Source: Gp13-AA77 sp036521995
GTDB taxonomy: Bacteria > Acidobacteriota > Terriglobia > UBA7540
DNA: 46,840 nt
Direction: 5' to 3'
Assembly: GCA_036521995.1 (NCBI GenBank)
Contig: DATDGR010000088.1
Coordinates: forward strand, 1-46,840
Shown: one piece after another, positions 1 to 8,265 of the stretch
Position numbering within the stretch: the stretch's first letter is position 1
Layout: each line of letters begins with the position of its first letter
The notes under the pieces: generated by a model
The model's input: the letters and a program-made list of their open reading frames with translations, nothing else
Told to the model about the DNA's origin: nothing
The model's database searches: none
Program-made: the position numbers and the translations under genes

Positions 1-1799
1 GATTCCCCCTGCAGCGCCCGCCGGGAGTCCGGGGGGACGGGTTGCACTCCGAAGCTTGATACAAACTGGTCCACGGGCGTCCCTAGCAACTGGTTGGCTT
101 TGAGGCCCAGGGCGCGCAGACCGGCGCCCATGTGCGAGCTAAACCGCATGGCTTTGTCCGTAGACCAGACAATAGCGGGAAGCTGGGAGACCACCAGGCG
201 GAGCCGGGCATCACTCTCACGCAAGGCCTCCTCCGCCCTCTTAAGGTCTGTGAGGTCACGCGTGATGCCCCAGACCCGCACCAGCTTGCCGTTCTCGAGA
301 ATCGGAACTTCCGTCCCGAGAAGGTAGCGGGTGTTGCCATCCTTATCGAGTCGAAACTCGACGGTTCGACTCTGAAACCCGCCACCGGCCCCGGCTCGAA
401 ATAACTCCAGCCCTTCCTCATCGAGAGCCGACTGCAAGTCGCCCAGGCGCCTCCCAACAATTTCTTCCGGGGTGGAGAACCCTAGGTTATGCGCGTGGGC
501 GAGGTTGCATTCTGCCAAGTAAGCGTGCTTCACGAGCCATTCCGTGACGGCCGGCTCCGGCAGGTCGGCAGGCAGAGGGCGCTCCAACTCAACTCGCCAC
601 ACGCCTTCGTTGCTGTGTGAAATGAAGTCCCGATACCGCTGTTCGCTTGCCTGCAGGGCTTGCTGCGCCTCCTTGGCTTGGGTGATGTCCACGAAGGTCG
701 CAAGCAAACATTGCACTCCCCTCACCTCGATCGTGTCGGCTGAATGTAAGACCGTGAATATTCTTCCGGAGGAGGTGCGGTGAGTGCGTTCTTGGTTTGT
801 TACCCGTCCGTGTTCGCGCAAGTCGTCGAGCATCCGGGAGCGATCGTCGCGGTCCACCCAGAGATTCAGGTCCAAGGCACTCCTGCCGATCACCTCGTCC
901 CGGTCATATTCGAACAGACGCAGGAAAGTGTCGTTCACCTCAAGCAAGCAGCCGTCCGACAGCGTCGAGATCGATAGCCCGGCCGGACTGGCGTGAAAGG
1001 CTCTTGCGAACTTCTCCTCGGAGAGGCGTAGCGCCTCCTCGGCCAGCTTCCGCTCGGTGACCTCCTCGACGATGGCCACGAAAACCTGGGGAGTCCTTTC
1101 CTGACCCGCGACCAGAGTAACGTGCAGGTTCGCCCAGACCAGCCCGCCGTCCTTCCGCCAGTAACGCTTCCCCAGCTCGAAGGAATGTCGCTTTCCCTCC
1201 AGAAGTTCAATCGAAAGCCGCCGGTTGGCTTCATGATCGTCGTCGTGCGTAACGTCCATAAACGAGAGGGCTCGGAGTTCTTCTTCCGAGTAACCGATCA
1301 TCTTCTGAAAGGCCAGGTTCGCCGCGTTGAATCGGTTACCGGCGACGTCGCACATAGCGATGCCGACGGCCGAATTCTCAAAAACCGCTCGCCAACGCTC
1401 CTCACTCTTACGCAGCGCCTCCTCCGCTTGACGCCGTTCACTCTCCACCGCCCCCAGGCAAAGACCGGTCAAGGCCAGCGCCAGCATCACCAGTTGCCGT
1501 CGCGGCAGGGCCTCCGGATCCGGATGCGTGATGTGGGCGGCGGCGATCACGCCCACGTTGACCACCAGCACTCCGAGCGTGGCCCTGGCGAGTCCGTGAC
1601 GGACGGCCATCCAAATGACCGGGAAGAGGAGCAGGAAAATAGGCTGATAAGGGAGCGCCGGCTTGAAAGCAAGAACCAGCCACATGGCCGCTGCGATGCT
1701 TGCCAGTTCGGCTGCGAACTCCAGCGCTTCGACCGGCGCGAGCCGTTGCAGCATGCTCCCAGGGGATGACTGGGGGGCGCTATCGAGGAAGGCGCTCAC
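1..1799 (-). CDS. Multi-PAS sensor protein, downstream part of a frameshifted MASE1 sensor (3' end outside window)
   Basis: This open frame begins at a GTG (1799-1797) that overlaps the stop of the upstream MASE1 frame, and it runs off the left edge. Its first ~130 residues are hydrophobic helices (for example FLLLFPVIWMAVRHGLA) that look like the missing C-terminal half of MASE1. They are followed by PAS 1 (~1410-1050, ending VEEVTERK), PAS 2 (~1020-680, ending VDITQAKEA), PAS 3 (~650-240, ending ITRDLTDLKRAEEAL) and the start of PAS 4 (~220-1). MASE1 is a membrane sensory domain, and PAS repeats usually feed a histidine kinase or a diguanylate cyclase. The output domain is outside the window, so the enzyme type is unknown. 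The reading is certain as a PAS protein. Whether the gene is expressed as one polypeptide is not. Confidence 0.8.
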   Translation of the reverse strand, partial: MSAFLDSAPQSSPGSMLQRLAPVEALEFAAELASIAAAMWLVLAFKPALPYQPIFLLLFPVIWMAVRHGLARATLGVLVVNVGVIAAAHITHPDPEALPRRQLVMLALALTGLCLGAVESERRQAEEALRKSEERWRAVFENSAVGIAMCDVAGNRFNAANLAFQKMIGYSEEELRALSFMDVTHDDDHEANRRLSIELLEGKRHSFELGKRYWRKDGGLVWANLHVTLVAGQERTPQVFVAIVEEVTERKLAEEALRLSEEKFARAFHASPAGLSISTLSDGCLLEVNDTFLRLFEYDRDEVIGRSALDLNLWVDRDDRSRMLDDLREHGRVTNQERTHRTSSGRIFTVLHSADTIEVRGVQCLLATFVDITQAKEAQQALQASEQRYRDFISHSNEGVWRVELERPLPADLPEPAVTEWLVKHAYLAECNLAHAHNLGFSTPEEIVGRRLGDLQSALDEEGLELFRAGAGGGFQSRTVEFRLDKDGNTRYLLGTEVPILENGKLVRVWGITRDLTDLKRAEEALRESDARLRLVVSQLPAIVWSTDKAMRFSSHMGAGLRALGLKANQLLGTPVDQFVSSFGVQPVPPDSRRALQGE

Positions 1800-2389
1800 C
1801 CGCGGGCCAAATACAACAGCAGAAAGGGTGTGAAGGAGGTGACCGAAATCGAATCGCCTACCCACCAGTTAAACACCGCCTTGGGAAAGTCTGACCGCGA
1901 GACCAGGCCGTCGCCGAACAGAGCCAGAACGCCCACGATGGCCGCAGGGAGGGCGACAAAAGGCAGAAACAGGGCGAGCCCGCCAACGTCCCGCAAGCTT
2001 CGTAACCTCAAGTCGAGGCGCCACACCTTGCGAAGCCAGGCCGCCCCGCCGACGTAACAGAGTAAGGTAAAAACGGTTCCCGGAAGGCCGGTGCAGGATA
2101 GCAGTGGCCGGTGGTAATCGAACACCGATGCGGTAAGGCCGGCCGCGAGAAAGACCGGGGCATACCGCAGGCCCCCCCAGAGAAGAATTGCTAAGCCGAC
2201 GCCTGCCGGCAAGTACCAGGCCGGGGTGCCCGCCCACAATCTGAAGACCGTCGATGCCCGGTCGAGCAGCATGTAGACGGTCCAAAACGTGAGTTGAACC
2301 GCGATCTCTTTGAACAGGGACCCACCGCCCCACAAAGGTGGCAGGTCAGGGGGCGCAACGGGTTCCCGGTCAACCGCAGAAGGCCTCAA
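1796..2389 (-). CDS. MASE1 membrane sensory domain, N-terminal part, truncated by frameshift
   Basis: This frame encodes ~197 residues of hydrophobic helices with typical MASE1 features: a VYMLLDRAST opening, PAWYLPAGVGLAILL, and an NWWVGDSISVTSFTPFLLLY segment. It stops at TGA (1798-1796) in the middle of the MASE1 fold. The rest of the fold continues in another frame starting at the overlapping GTG, so this and the multi-PAS frame were almost surely one gene. The start is taken as TTG at 2389, preceded by GAGGGG at a short distance; no better ATG lies before the first helix. By family knowledge MASE1 sits in the inner membrane and senses an unknown signal. A sequencing indel, a real decay mutation, or translational coupling through the GTGA overlap could each explain the break. 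Confidence 0.75.
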   Translation of the reverse strand: MRPSAVDREPVAPPDLPPLWGGGSLFKEIAVQLTFWTVYMLLDRASTVFRLWAGTPAWYLPAGVGLAILLWGGLRYAPVFLAAGLTASVFDYHRPLLSCTGLPGTVFTLLCYVGGAAWLRKVWRLDLRLRSLRDVGGLALFLPFVALPAAIVGVLALFGDGLVSRSDFPKAVFNWWVGDSISVTSFTPFLLLYLARG

Positions 2390-2943
2390 GTTCCCCTCAA
2401 TGCCGCAATTTAGAGCCTTTCAGGTTTTTCTTTATCCAGTATATGACACTTTGGTACAGAGTGGTGAATTTTTTTTCCGGGGACGGGTACGTTCACTTGA
2501 ACCCCGCCGGCTTCACGAAGAATCCCGTCTCGCGCCACGGTCTACCGCAGACCTTCAGCAGAGCAGACAGACCCCGTCACGGTCAAAGAGCGCCGCGCGC
2601 CGACAGGCGCTGGTGGCATGCCATATTTTATCCGGCTCACCTGCTGACCATCTCGCGCGTCATGGAGTCGATCAAAGACGCCGCGAGGAAGCGGATTAAC
2701 CGTTCCCGGCGAGAAACGGGAACGTTAATGCAACCTCGCTTCTTTGATCGTGCCCTCCGGACGGTGAGGGAGTACAACGAGAAGGTCGAGTACATTCATT
2801 TGAACCCGGTGAGGGCCGGGTTGGTCAGTCGGCCGGAGGATTGGCGGTGGTCAAGCGTCCATGACTATACGGCGAGCGTCCAACGCTTTGTAGCAAGGCC
2901 GAGCGGGCTCTCAGTTGATCGCGTGTTGTGGGCCCGCCGATGA
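2338..2943 (+). pseudogene. Decayed REP-associated tyrosine transposase (RAYT / Y1_Tnp family) fragment
   Basis: The C-terminal half, from about 2650, matches the RAYT family: ISRVMESIKDAARKRIN, QPRFFDRALRT, then EYIHLNPVRAGLVSRPEDW and WRWSSVHDY near 2785-2870. The family's N-terminal part, with the HUH pair in an NHVHLL-type motif and the start of the Y1 fold, is absent. The upstream ~100 codons do not resemble it. A second, weaker copy of the YxHLNP motif (YVHLNPAGF, 2488-2514) lies in the same frame, as if the gene suffered an internal rearrangement. RAYTs are single-copy enzymes linked to REP palindromes. This copy looks inactive. It lies beside the frameshifted MASE1 gene. Confidence 0.7.
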
Positions 2944-3167
2944 GCGCACCCGAATATGACGGCCGAGCAAAACCGCAGAGGAACGCAAAACGCGCGAACT
3001 TCTGCGCTACCGCTCCTTGCCGTAGCAGTGTTTACCTGGTAGTGGCAACGGCTGACCAGCGCTGACCCGACGGCAGGGTTGCTGCGACATCGCCTTTCAT
3101 GTCGTCGTCTCTGGGCCGAATCGGCGCTGCTGGTGGACGAGCAGGCACCTCCCTTCGACAAAATCCC
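2944..3167. other. Intergenic stretch, no gene seen
   Basis: Between the transposase remnant and the promoter at 3168 no frame on either strand resembles a known protein. The stretch is GC-rich with no strong repeat visible. It is likely the boundary zone of the decayed transposase. Confidence 0.4.
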
Positions 3168-3196
3168 TTGACAGTGCGGCCCGTGTTTCTTATACT
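3168..3196 (+). promoter_or_regulatory. Sigma-70-type promoter, near consensus
   Basis: A perfect -35 TTGACA (3168-3173) is separated by 17 bp from TATACT (3191-3196), one base from the -10 consensus. Transcription should start near 3203, giving a leader of about 320 nt before the epimerase ATG at 3523. It is the best sigma-70 match I found in the window. No convincing protein lies in the leader, so it probably drives the epimerase-deacetylase-glycosyltransferase genes. Confidence 0.75.
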
Positions 3197-3202
3197 TGTC
3201 AG

Positions 3203-3522
3203 TTAGCTACTCAGTGGTTCAGACCGGAGCTGAGCCGGAAGGGTGGTTCCATGTCTTTTTGCCGTTCCCCACGCCTCACCCCGGCTCTCCTCGAAGCCGG
3301 TCGCCGCAACGGTCCGAGGTCCACCGGACTTGGGTCAGGAGGCTGCTGCTGGCGCCAGCGGGCCGGGGAAGTTAGGCCACGGCTGGCGCCTCGGAGGAAA
3401 TTACGTTCAAAGCCGGAATGTTAAAGATAATAAAGGAACTTACCGGTTTATCCTCCCGGTCAATGAGACGGGAGGAAGGGGGGCAGCCGTGAGCGTGGTA
3501 AACTGAGCGAGGCAACTCACCT
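3203..3522 (+). other. Long structured 5' leader (possible regulatory RNA)
   Basis: The ~320 nt between the predicted start site and the epimerase start contain strong inverted repeats. GGCGCCAGC (3351-3359) pairs with GCTGGCGCC (3382-3390), with an inner GGCC/GGCC pair. CCGAGG (3314-3319) can pair with CCTCGG (3389-3394). GTCCG (3312-3316) can pair with CGGAC (3325-3329). CCTCCCG (3452-3458) pairs with CGGGAGG (3469-3475). No T-run follows the last hairpin, so it is not an obvious terminator. I could not match the layout to a known riboswitch class. An 87-codon frame at 3243-3506 has no recognisable motif and is probably not translated. Confidence 0.4.
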
Positions 3523-4484
<962 letters not shown>

Positions 4485-4488
<4 letters not shown>

Positions 4489-5213
4489 CGGCCGCGGAGG
4501 CGGCGGCATCAGTTCTGGCGCCTGTGGCGGCCGGCGGGGGCGCCTTGCTCTACTACGCTTGTTCGTGGCCCACGTCACAGGTGCTGGGAAGGAGTCTGGT
4601 TCGCGGGCCCGCCAGCGGCCGGAACGTGGTCTTGACCTTTGACGATGGACCCGCCGACCCTTTCACCGGGCAGATTCTCGATATCCTGCGTGAGTATCGC
4701 GCGCCGGCTGCCTTTTTCTGTTGCGGCAAGAACGTGGAGCGCTTTCCGGACGTGGTCCGGAGGATTCAGACCGAAGGCCACACGCTGGGCAATCACACCT
4801 ATTCGCATCCGCTCTTCTACCTGAAGAGGCGGGCTGTGATTGACAACGAACTCGACCGCACCCAAGACGCCATCGAGGGGGTGATTGGCTCGCGGCCTCG
4901 CGTCTTCAGGCCGCCATACGGCGTCCGCTGGTTCGGTCTTTTCCCGGCATTGCGCGAACGCGGCCTCACGGACGTGCAGTGGTCCGACACGGGCTATGAC
5001 TGGATCGAGCGCAATGCTCCCGGAGACATCGCCCGCCAGACGCTGGCGAGGCTCGAGCCGGGGGCTGTAATCCTGCTGCACGACGGTCGAGAGCCTAGGA
5101 AGATAGGCCAGATCGATGCCTCTAAGACGGTGGCCGCGCTGCCTGCGATTCTTGACGGCGCGCGCGCGGCCGGCTTCAACTTTGTCTCCATCGAGAAGTT
5201 CCTGCCTCTCTGA
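4485..5213 (+). CDS. Polysaccharide deacetylase family protein (NodB / CE4)
   Basis: I place the start at ATG 4485, overlapping the epimerase stop, with AGGGAGG about 10 nt upstream; this gives 242 residues. An N-terminal hydrophobic stretch (residues ~5-26) suggests a membrane anchor or signal. The NodB homology domain follows, with motif 1 TFDDGP (Asp53, Asp54), motif 2 HTLGNHTYSHP (the metal-binding HxxxH), motif 3 RPPYG and motif 5 LLHDG. CE4 enzymes remove N-acetyl groups from GlcNAc-containing polymers using a divalent metal; all the metal-binding and catalytic motifs are visible. With an epimerase before and a glycosyltransferase after, a role in building an N-acetylhexosamine glycolipid or surface glycan is likely but inferred. 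Confidence 0.88.
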
Positions 5214-5230
5214 AGCGTCGCGATCCTTCG

Positions 5231-6349
5231 ATGAGCCGAATCCTCATCCTGACGGTCTCGCACGGCGCGGCGCATCGTCGCGTGGCCGTGGCCCTGCAAA
5301 AGGCTCTGCTTGAGCTCCGGCCTTCGCTGACCGTCGACGTGGAAGACATGCTGGCGCATGTCTCACCCTGGTTCCGCGCCTACTACAACTCCTACGAGAT
5401 TCCGCTGCGCTACTGGCCTAGCCTATGGGGTTGGATCGAAGGCTGGCAGCATGAGGGCTCGGCCACGAGCCCGGGCTGGCTCTACCGGCGGGGGGCACGG
5501 CCGTTGTTTCGCTTCATCGAGAGCTATCGTCCGGATGCGGTGGTGGCCACTGAGACCGGCGTTCTGGAGATCACCGCGCTCTGCAAACGCCTGACGCGCG
5601 CGAACTGGCTTTTGGTTGGAGTCGATGGGCTCGACGTGGACCGTGCCTGGGCCCAGCCCGAGGTCGACCTTTATCCCGTGACACCCGATCCGGTGGCGAC
5701 GGATCTGGCGGCCTGGGGCGTACCGCCGCAGAAGATCGTGCCCTGCGGCATGCCCCTCGATCCATCCTTTCTCTCCAGGCCGGACCGCGCCACCGCGCGA
5801 AAGAATCTGGGTATCGCGTCCGACGCGGCGCTGCTGCTGGTTCTCTTCGGCGGCACCGGTTTTGGCAAACCACGGGCGCTCCTGCGCGAACTCGCCAAGG
5901 TCACCATGCCGTTCCAGGCCGTACTGGTCGCGGGCCGCAATGAGCGGTTGCGGCGTGAGGCTGAATCGGCACTCCAGAGTCAGCCGAGCCACCGCGATCT
6001 CAACTGGCAGGTCCTCGGATGGGTCGACAACATGCATGAATGGCTGGCGTCGGCGGACTTCGTTCTCAACAAGCCCTCCGGGCTCGCCATGTTGGAAGCT
6101 ATGGCGTGCGGCGTGCCGTTTCTGGCCGTCGATCCCCTGCCGGGAAACGAGCGCCGTCATTGCGGCCTGATCGAGCGCTGGGGAACGGGCTATTGGATCA
6201 GGAGCCACCGTGAGCTTGCACCAGTGATCGAGAAACTGCTGACCCGCCCGGACGAGGTCGCCTGCATGCGCGAGCGTGCCCTCGCCCTCTCGCGCCCGCG
6301 TGCTGCTAATGAGGCTGCGGAGGCAATCCTGAGATGGAAGATGATCTGA
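5231..6349 (+). CDS. Glycosyltransferase of the MGDG synthase / MurG-like (GT28) family
   Basis: The 372-residue protein opens with ILILTVSHGAAHRRVA. This corresponds to the acceptor-binding N-terminal domain of monogalactosyldiacylglycerol/diglucosyldiacylglycerol synthases (PF06925 type). The C-terminal half is a nucleotide-sugar-binding GT-B domain with FGGTGFGKP, GWVDNMHEWLASAD and the PSGLAMLEAMACGVPF motif. Such enzymes transfer galactose, glucose or GlcNAc from UDP-sugars to a membrane lipid on the cytoplasmic face. It starts 18 bp after the deacetylase stop, with no strong ribosome-binding site. It is convergent with truB, whose stop lies one base beyond its own end. The three genes probably form one transcription unit making a glycolipid. 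Confidence 0.82.
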   Translation: MSRILILTVSHGAAHRRVAVALQKALLELRPSLTVDVEDMLAHVSPWFRAYYNSYEIPLRYWPSLWGWIEGWQHEGSATSPGWLYRRGARPLFRFIESYRPDAVVATETGVLEITALCKRLTRANWLLVGVDGLDVDRAWAQPEVDLYPVTPDPVATDLAAWGVPPQKIVPCGMPLDPSFLSRPDRATARKNLGIASDAALLLVLFGGTGFGKPRALLRELAKVTMPFQAVLVAGRNERLRREAESALQSQPSHRDLNWQVLGWVDNMHEWLASADFVLNKPSGLAMLEAMACGVPFLAVDPLPGNERRHCGLIERWGTGYWIRSHRELAPVIEKLLTRPDEVACMRERALALSRPRAANEAAEAILRWKMI

Positions 6350-6350
6350 G

Positions 6351-7322
6351 TCAGGCGAGCACGAGATCGGGATGGTAGACATTTCCGGCCACGTGGCGAG
6401 CCACGGCGATCAGGTGTCGATCCCCGTTCAGAACCTTGAGAACACTGATGGTGGGCGCATGCCCGGCCTGGTCAGGACGCAGGCCCCGGTCGGCGCGCAG
6501 CGCCTGGGCCAGTTCGAAGGCGCGGCCATGCCGGACGCTCCTTTCTTCTCCGCCCCGCACCACCAGCGCCGGGCAGTCCGGAAGCAGCGCCTCGAGGGGA
6601 ATGAGCGCTTTCATCACATTGCCTTCGTGAGCCAAGGCCTGCAGCTCGTCGAGACCCACAGCCTGGCTTTCTTTGAACTCCGCCACTGCTGTCCGGCGCA
6701 GGGACGCAAGATGGGCCGGCCAGCCGACCTTCCGGCCCACGTCGTACGCCAGCGAGCGCACATAGGTTCCGCCCGAGCACTCGACCGCAAAGCGCGCTTG
6801 CTGGCCATCCAGGTCGAGCAGTTCGAAAGCGTAGATCTCGACGTCTACCGGCTCCAATTCCACGGGCTCGTGCCGGCGCGCGAGCTCGTAGGCTCGCACA
6901 CCCTTAACGCGCTTGGCGGAAAAGGGCGGCGGCGCCTGCCGAATGCGGCCTGTAAATTCCTGGAACGCGCGTTCGATGGCTTTGAGCTCCGGCCGGTCGT
7001 CAGCCTGCTCGGAGGTAGCCTTGCCCGTAGCGTCGTACGTGTCCGTGGAGAAGCCGAACCGGATAGCGCCCTGGTATGCTTTGCGCGATTTCAGATAGAA
7101 CTGCGCGAAGCGCGTGGCCTTCCCGATGGAGAGCGGCAGCACGCCGGTGGCAAACGGATCGAGAGTGCCGTAGTGACCGATCTGCCGGATGTGCAAGATG
7201 CGGCGCGCGGCCGCCACCACATCATGCGAGGTCATCCCCGCGGGCTTGTCGATCACGAGGACGCCAGAGATCTCGGGGGTCGTCTCTGGGGGCGTGGCCT
7301 TAGGGGAAGATTCGATCGGCAT
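6351..7322 (-). CDS. truB: tRNA pseudouridine(55) synthase TruB
   Basis: TruB makes pseudouridine 55 in the T-loop of tRNAs. From ATG 7322 it has 323 residues. The signature GVLVIDKPAGMTSHDVV is followed by GHYGTLDPFATGVLPL with catalytic Asp55, then KAYQGAIRFGFSTDTYDATG and the conserved YVRSLAYDVG region. The family core is ~240-310 residues, so length fits; the first ~18 residues are an unconserved extension. A TTG ten codons upstream (7352) is an alternative start, and neither has a clear ribosome-binding site. It is the last gene of the rimP-nusA-infB-ylxP-rbfA-truB block, in the order seen in many bacteria. Confidence 0.95.
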   Translation of the reverse strand: MPIESSPKATPPETTPEISGVLVIDKPAGMTSHDVVAAARRILHIRQIGHYGTLDPFATGVLPLSIGKATRFAQFYLKSRKAYQGAIRFGFSTDTYDATGKATSEQADDRPELKAIERAFQEFTGRIRQAPPPFSAKRVKGVRAYELARRHEPVELEPVDVEIYAFELLDLDGQQARFAVECSGGTYVRSLAYDVGRKVGWPAHLASLRRTAVAEFKESQAVGLDELQALAHEGNVMKALIPLEALLPDCPALVVRGGEERSVRHGRAFELAQALRADRGLRPDQAGHAPTISVLKVLNGDRHLIAVARHVAGNVYHPDLVLA

Positions 7323-7386
7323 CTTGACGATTCTGAGAACCTTGGACCGCAAACCAGATCAGAGGCCCGCGCAAGTTCTGGTGCGG

Positions 7387-7740
7387 CTACTTCTCGTCCC
7401 TGATCTTGCCTAGCAATTCTTCAATCCGGGCGGCTTCCTCGGTACCACGGTCAAATACAAACGCGATCTCCGGCACCCGCCGCAAACGGAGCCGCTGTGT
7501 AACCTTATGCCGCAGGTAGCCAACGCCGGAGTTGAGCCCGGCTAGGGTCTGGTCGCGTGCCTGCTCGTCGCCGAGCACCGAAACCAGCACGCGGACGTGG
7601 GACAGGTCCGGGCTCAGGTCGACGCGCGTCACGGTCACGAAACCGATCCGGGGGTCTTTGAGCTCAGCCTCGATGATCTCGGCCACTTCGCCGCGAATTT
7701 GATCTGCCAGCCGATCGTGCCGGCGCCCTGGAACCATCAT
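7387..7740 (-). CDS. rbfA: 30S ribosome-binding factor RbfA
   Basis: RbfA is a KH-fold factor that helps mature the 5' end of 16S rRNA and the 30S subunit. The 117-residue product begins MMVPGRRHDRLADQIRGEV and carries the typical LKDPRIGFVTVTRVDLSPDLSHVRV core and VPEIAFVFDRG near the end. The start is ATG 7740 (ATG ATG in tandem). The same frame is open further upstream, but it runs into the AT-rich repeat-like spacer and lacks family similarity there. It lies between ylxP and truB, its usual place. Confidence 0.93.
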   Translation of the reverse strand: MMVPGRRHDRLADQIRGEVAEIIEAELKDPRIGFVTVTRVDLSPDLSHVRVLVSVLGDEQARDQTLAGLNSGVGYLRHKVTQRLRLRRVPEIAFVFDRGTEEAARIEELLGKIRDEK

Positions 7741-7859
7741 GGCATTGAAAATTGATGATTGCCGATTGAAGGTTGGCCTATTCTTCGAGCCATCGTGATC
7801 GCCGCTTGCTGAAACTGGGCGGTGGACTCGAGTCAAATGACAATCTCTAGTCATCAACC
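7741..7859 (-). repeat. AT-rich repeat-like spacer before rbfA
   Basis: On the minus strand, the bases just upstream of the rbfA ATG contain CAATCGGCAATCATCAATTT followed by TCAATGCC, a run of near-repeats of a CAATC/TCAAT unit. The style is unlike the surrounding GC-rich coding DNA and resembles short dispersed intergenic repeats. It lies inside the translation operon, between ylxP and rbfA. Whether it recurs in this genome cannot be judged from the window. Confidence 0.35.
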
Positions 7860-8141
7860 TCAATAGATTTCGAGGTTGTACTCGCTCACGTCTCCGCCCA
7901 GGATTTTCTCCGACTCCGCCAACACCCGCTGGAGCACCTCTTCGAGAAGCGGGCGGCTGCTCGAAATAGCGGCCACGCCCAAGGTAGCCTGCTGCCACAG
8001 GTCCTGGTGATCGAGCTCGGCCACGGCCACGTTGAAGCGGCTTCGCAAGCGGTCACGCATCTTCTGCAGCACTGCGCGCTTGTCCTTGAGGGAATGCGCC
8101 CAAGGGATCTGAATCTCGAGCGTGAGCACGCCCACGGGCAT
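7860..8141 (-). CDS. ylxP: DUF503 family protein YlxP
   Basis: The 93-residue protein from ATG 8141 starts MPVGVLTLEIQIPWAHSLK and has the DUF503 pattern SLKDKRAVLQKMRDRLRSRF, then NVAVAELDHQDLWQQATLGV and LEEVLQRVL. In Bacillus and many other bacteria this small protein lies between infB and rbfA, as here. It is considered a conserved factor near the ribosome, but its biochemical role is not settled. The frame is open 33 codons further upstream (to 8240), but that part is unconserved and crosses a direct repeat (8148-8183), so the internal ATG is preferred. Confidence 0.85.
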   Translation of the reverse strand: MPVGVLTLEIQIPWAHSLKDKRAVLQKMRDRLRSRFNVAVAELDHQDLWQQATLGVAAISSSRPLLEEVLQRVLAESEKILGGDVSEYNLEIY

Positions 8142-8147
8142 CGGAGT

Positions 8148-8183
8148 ATTGAGCGATGGAGTAAATGAAGATTGAGCGATGGA
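8148..8183. repeat. 13-bp direct repeat upstream of ylxP
   Basis: ATTGAGCGATGGA occurs exactly at 8148-8160 and again at 8171-8183, a 23-bp period. The pair lies only a few bases ahead of the ylxP start codon, within the infB-ylxP spacer, where the ribosome-binding region would be expected. Confidence 0.7.
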
Positions 8184-8265
8184 ACGGCTTCTTGATAAAC
8201 CTGTTCGTTGCCCCTCAAGGTAGTCGAAACCTTCGTTCACTTCATCGATCTGTAAACTAATCTAT

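Noticed and set aside
3243..3506. 87-codon ORF in the structured leader
   Set aside because: It lacks any recognisable domain and its bases are better explained by RNA hairpins.
3203..3522. Cobalamin riboswitch, RNase P RNA or SRP RNA in the epimerase leader
   Set aside because: None of the conserved boxes of these RNAs could be found; only generic hairpins are present.
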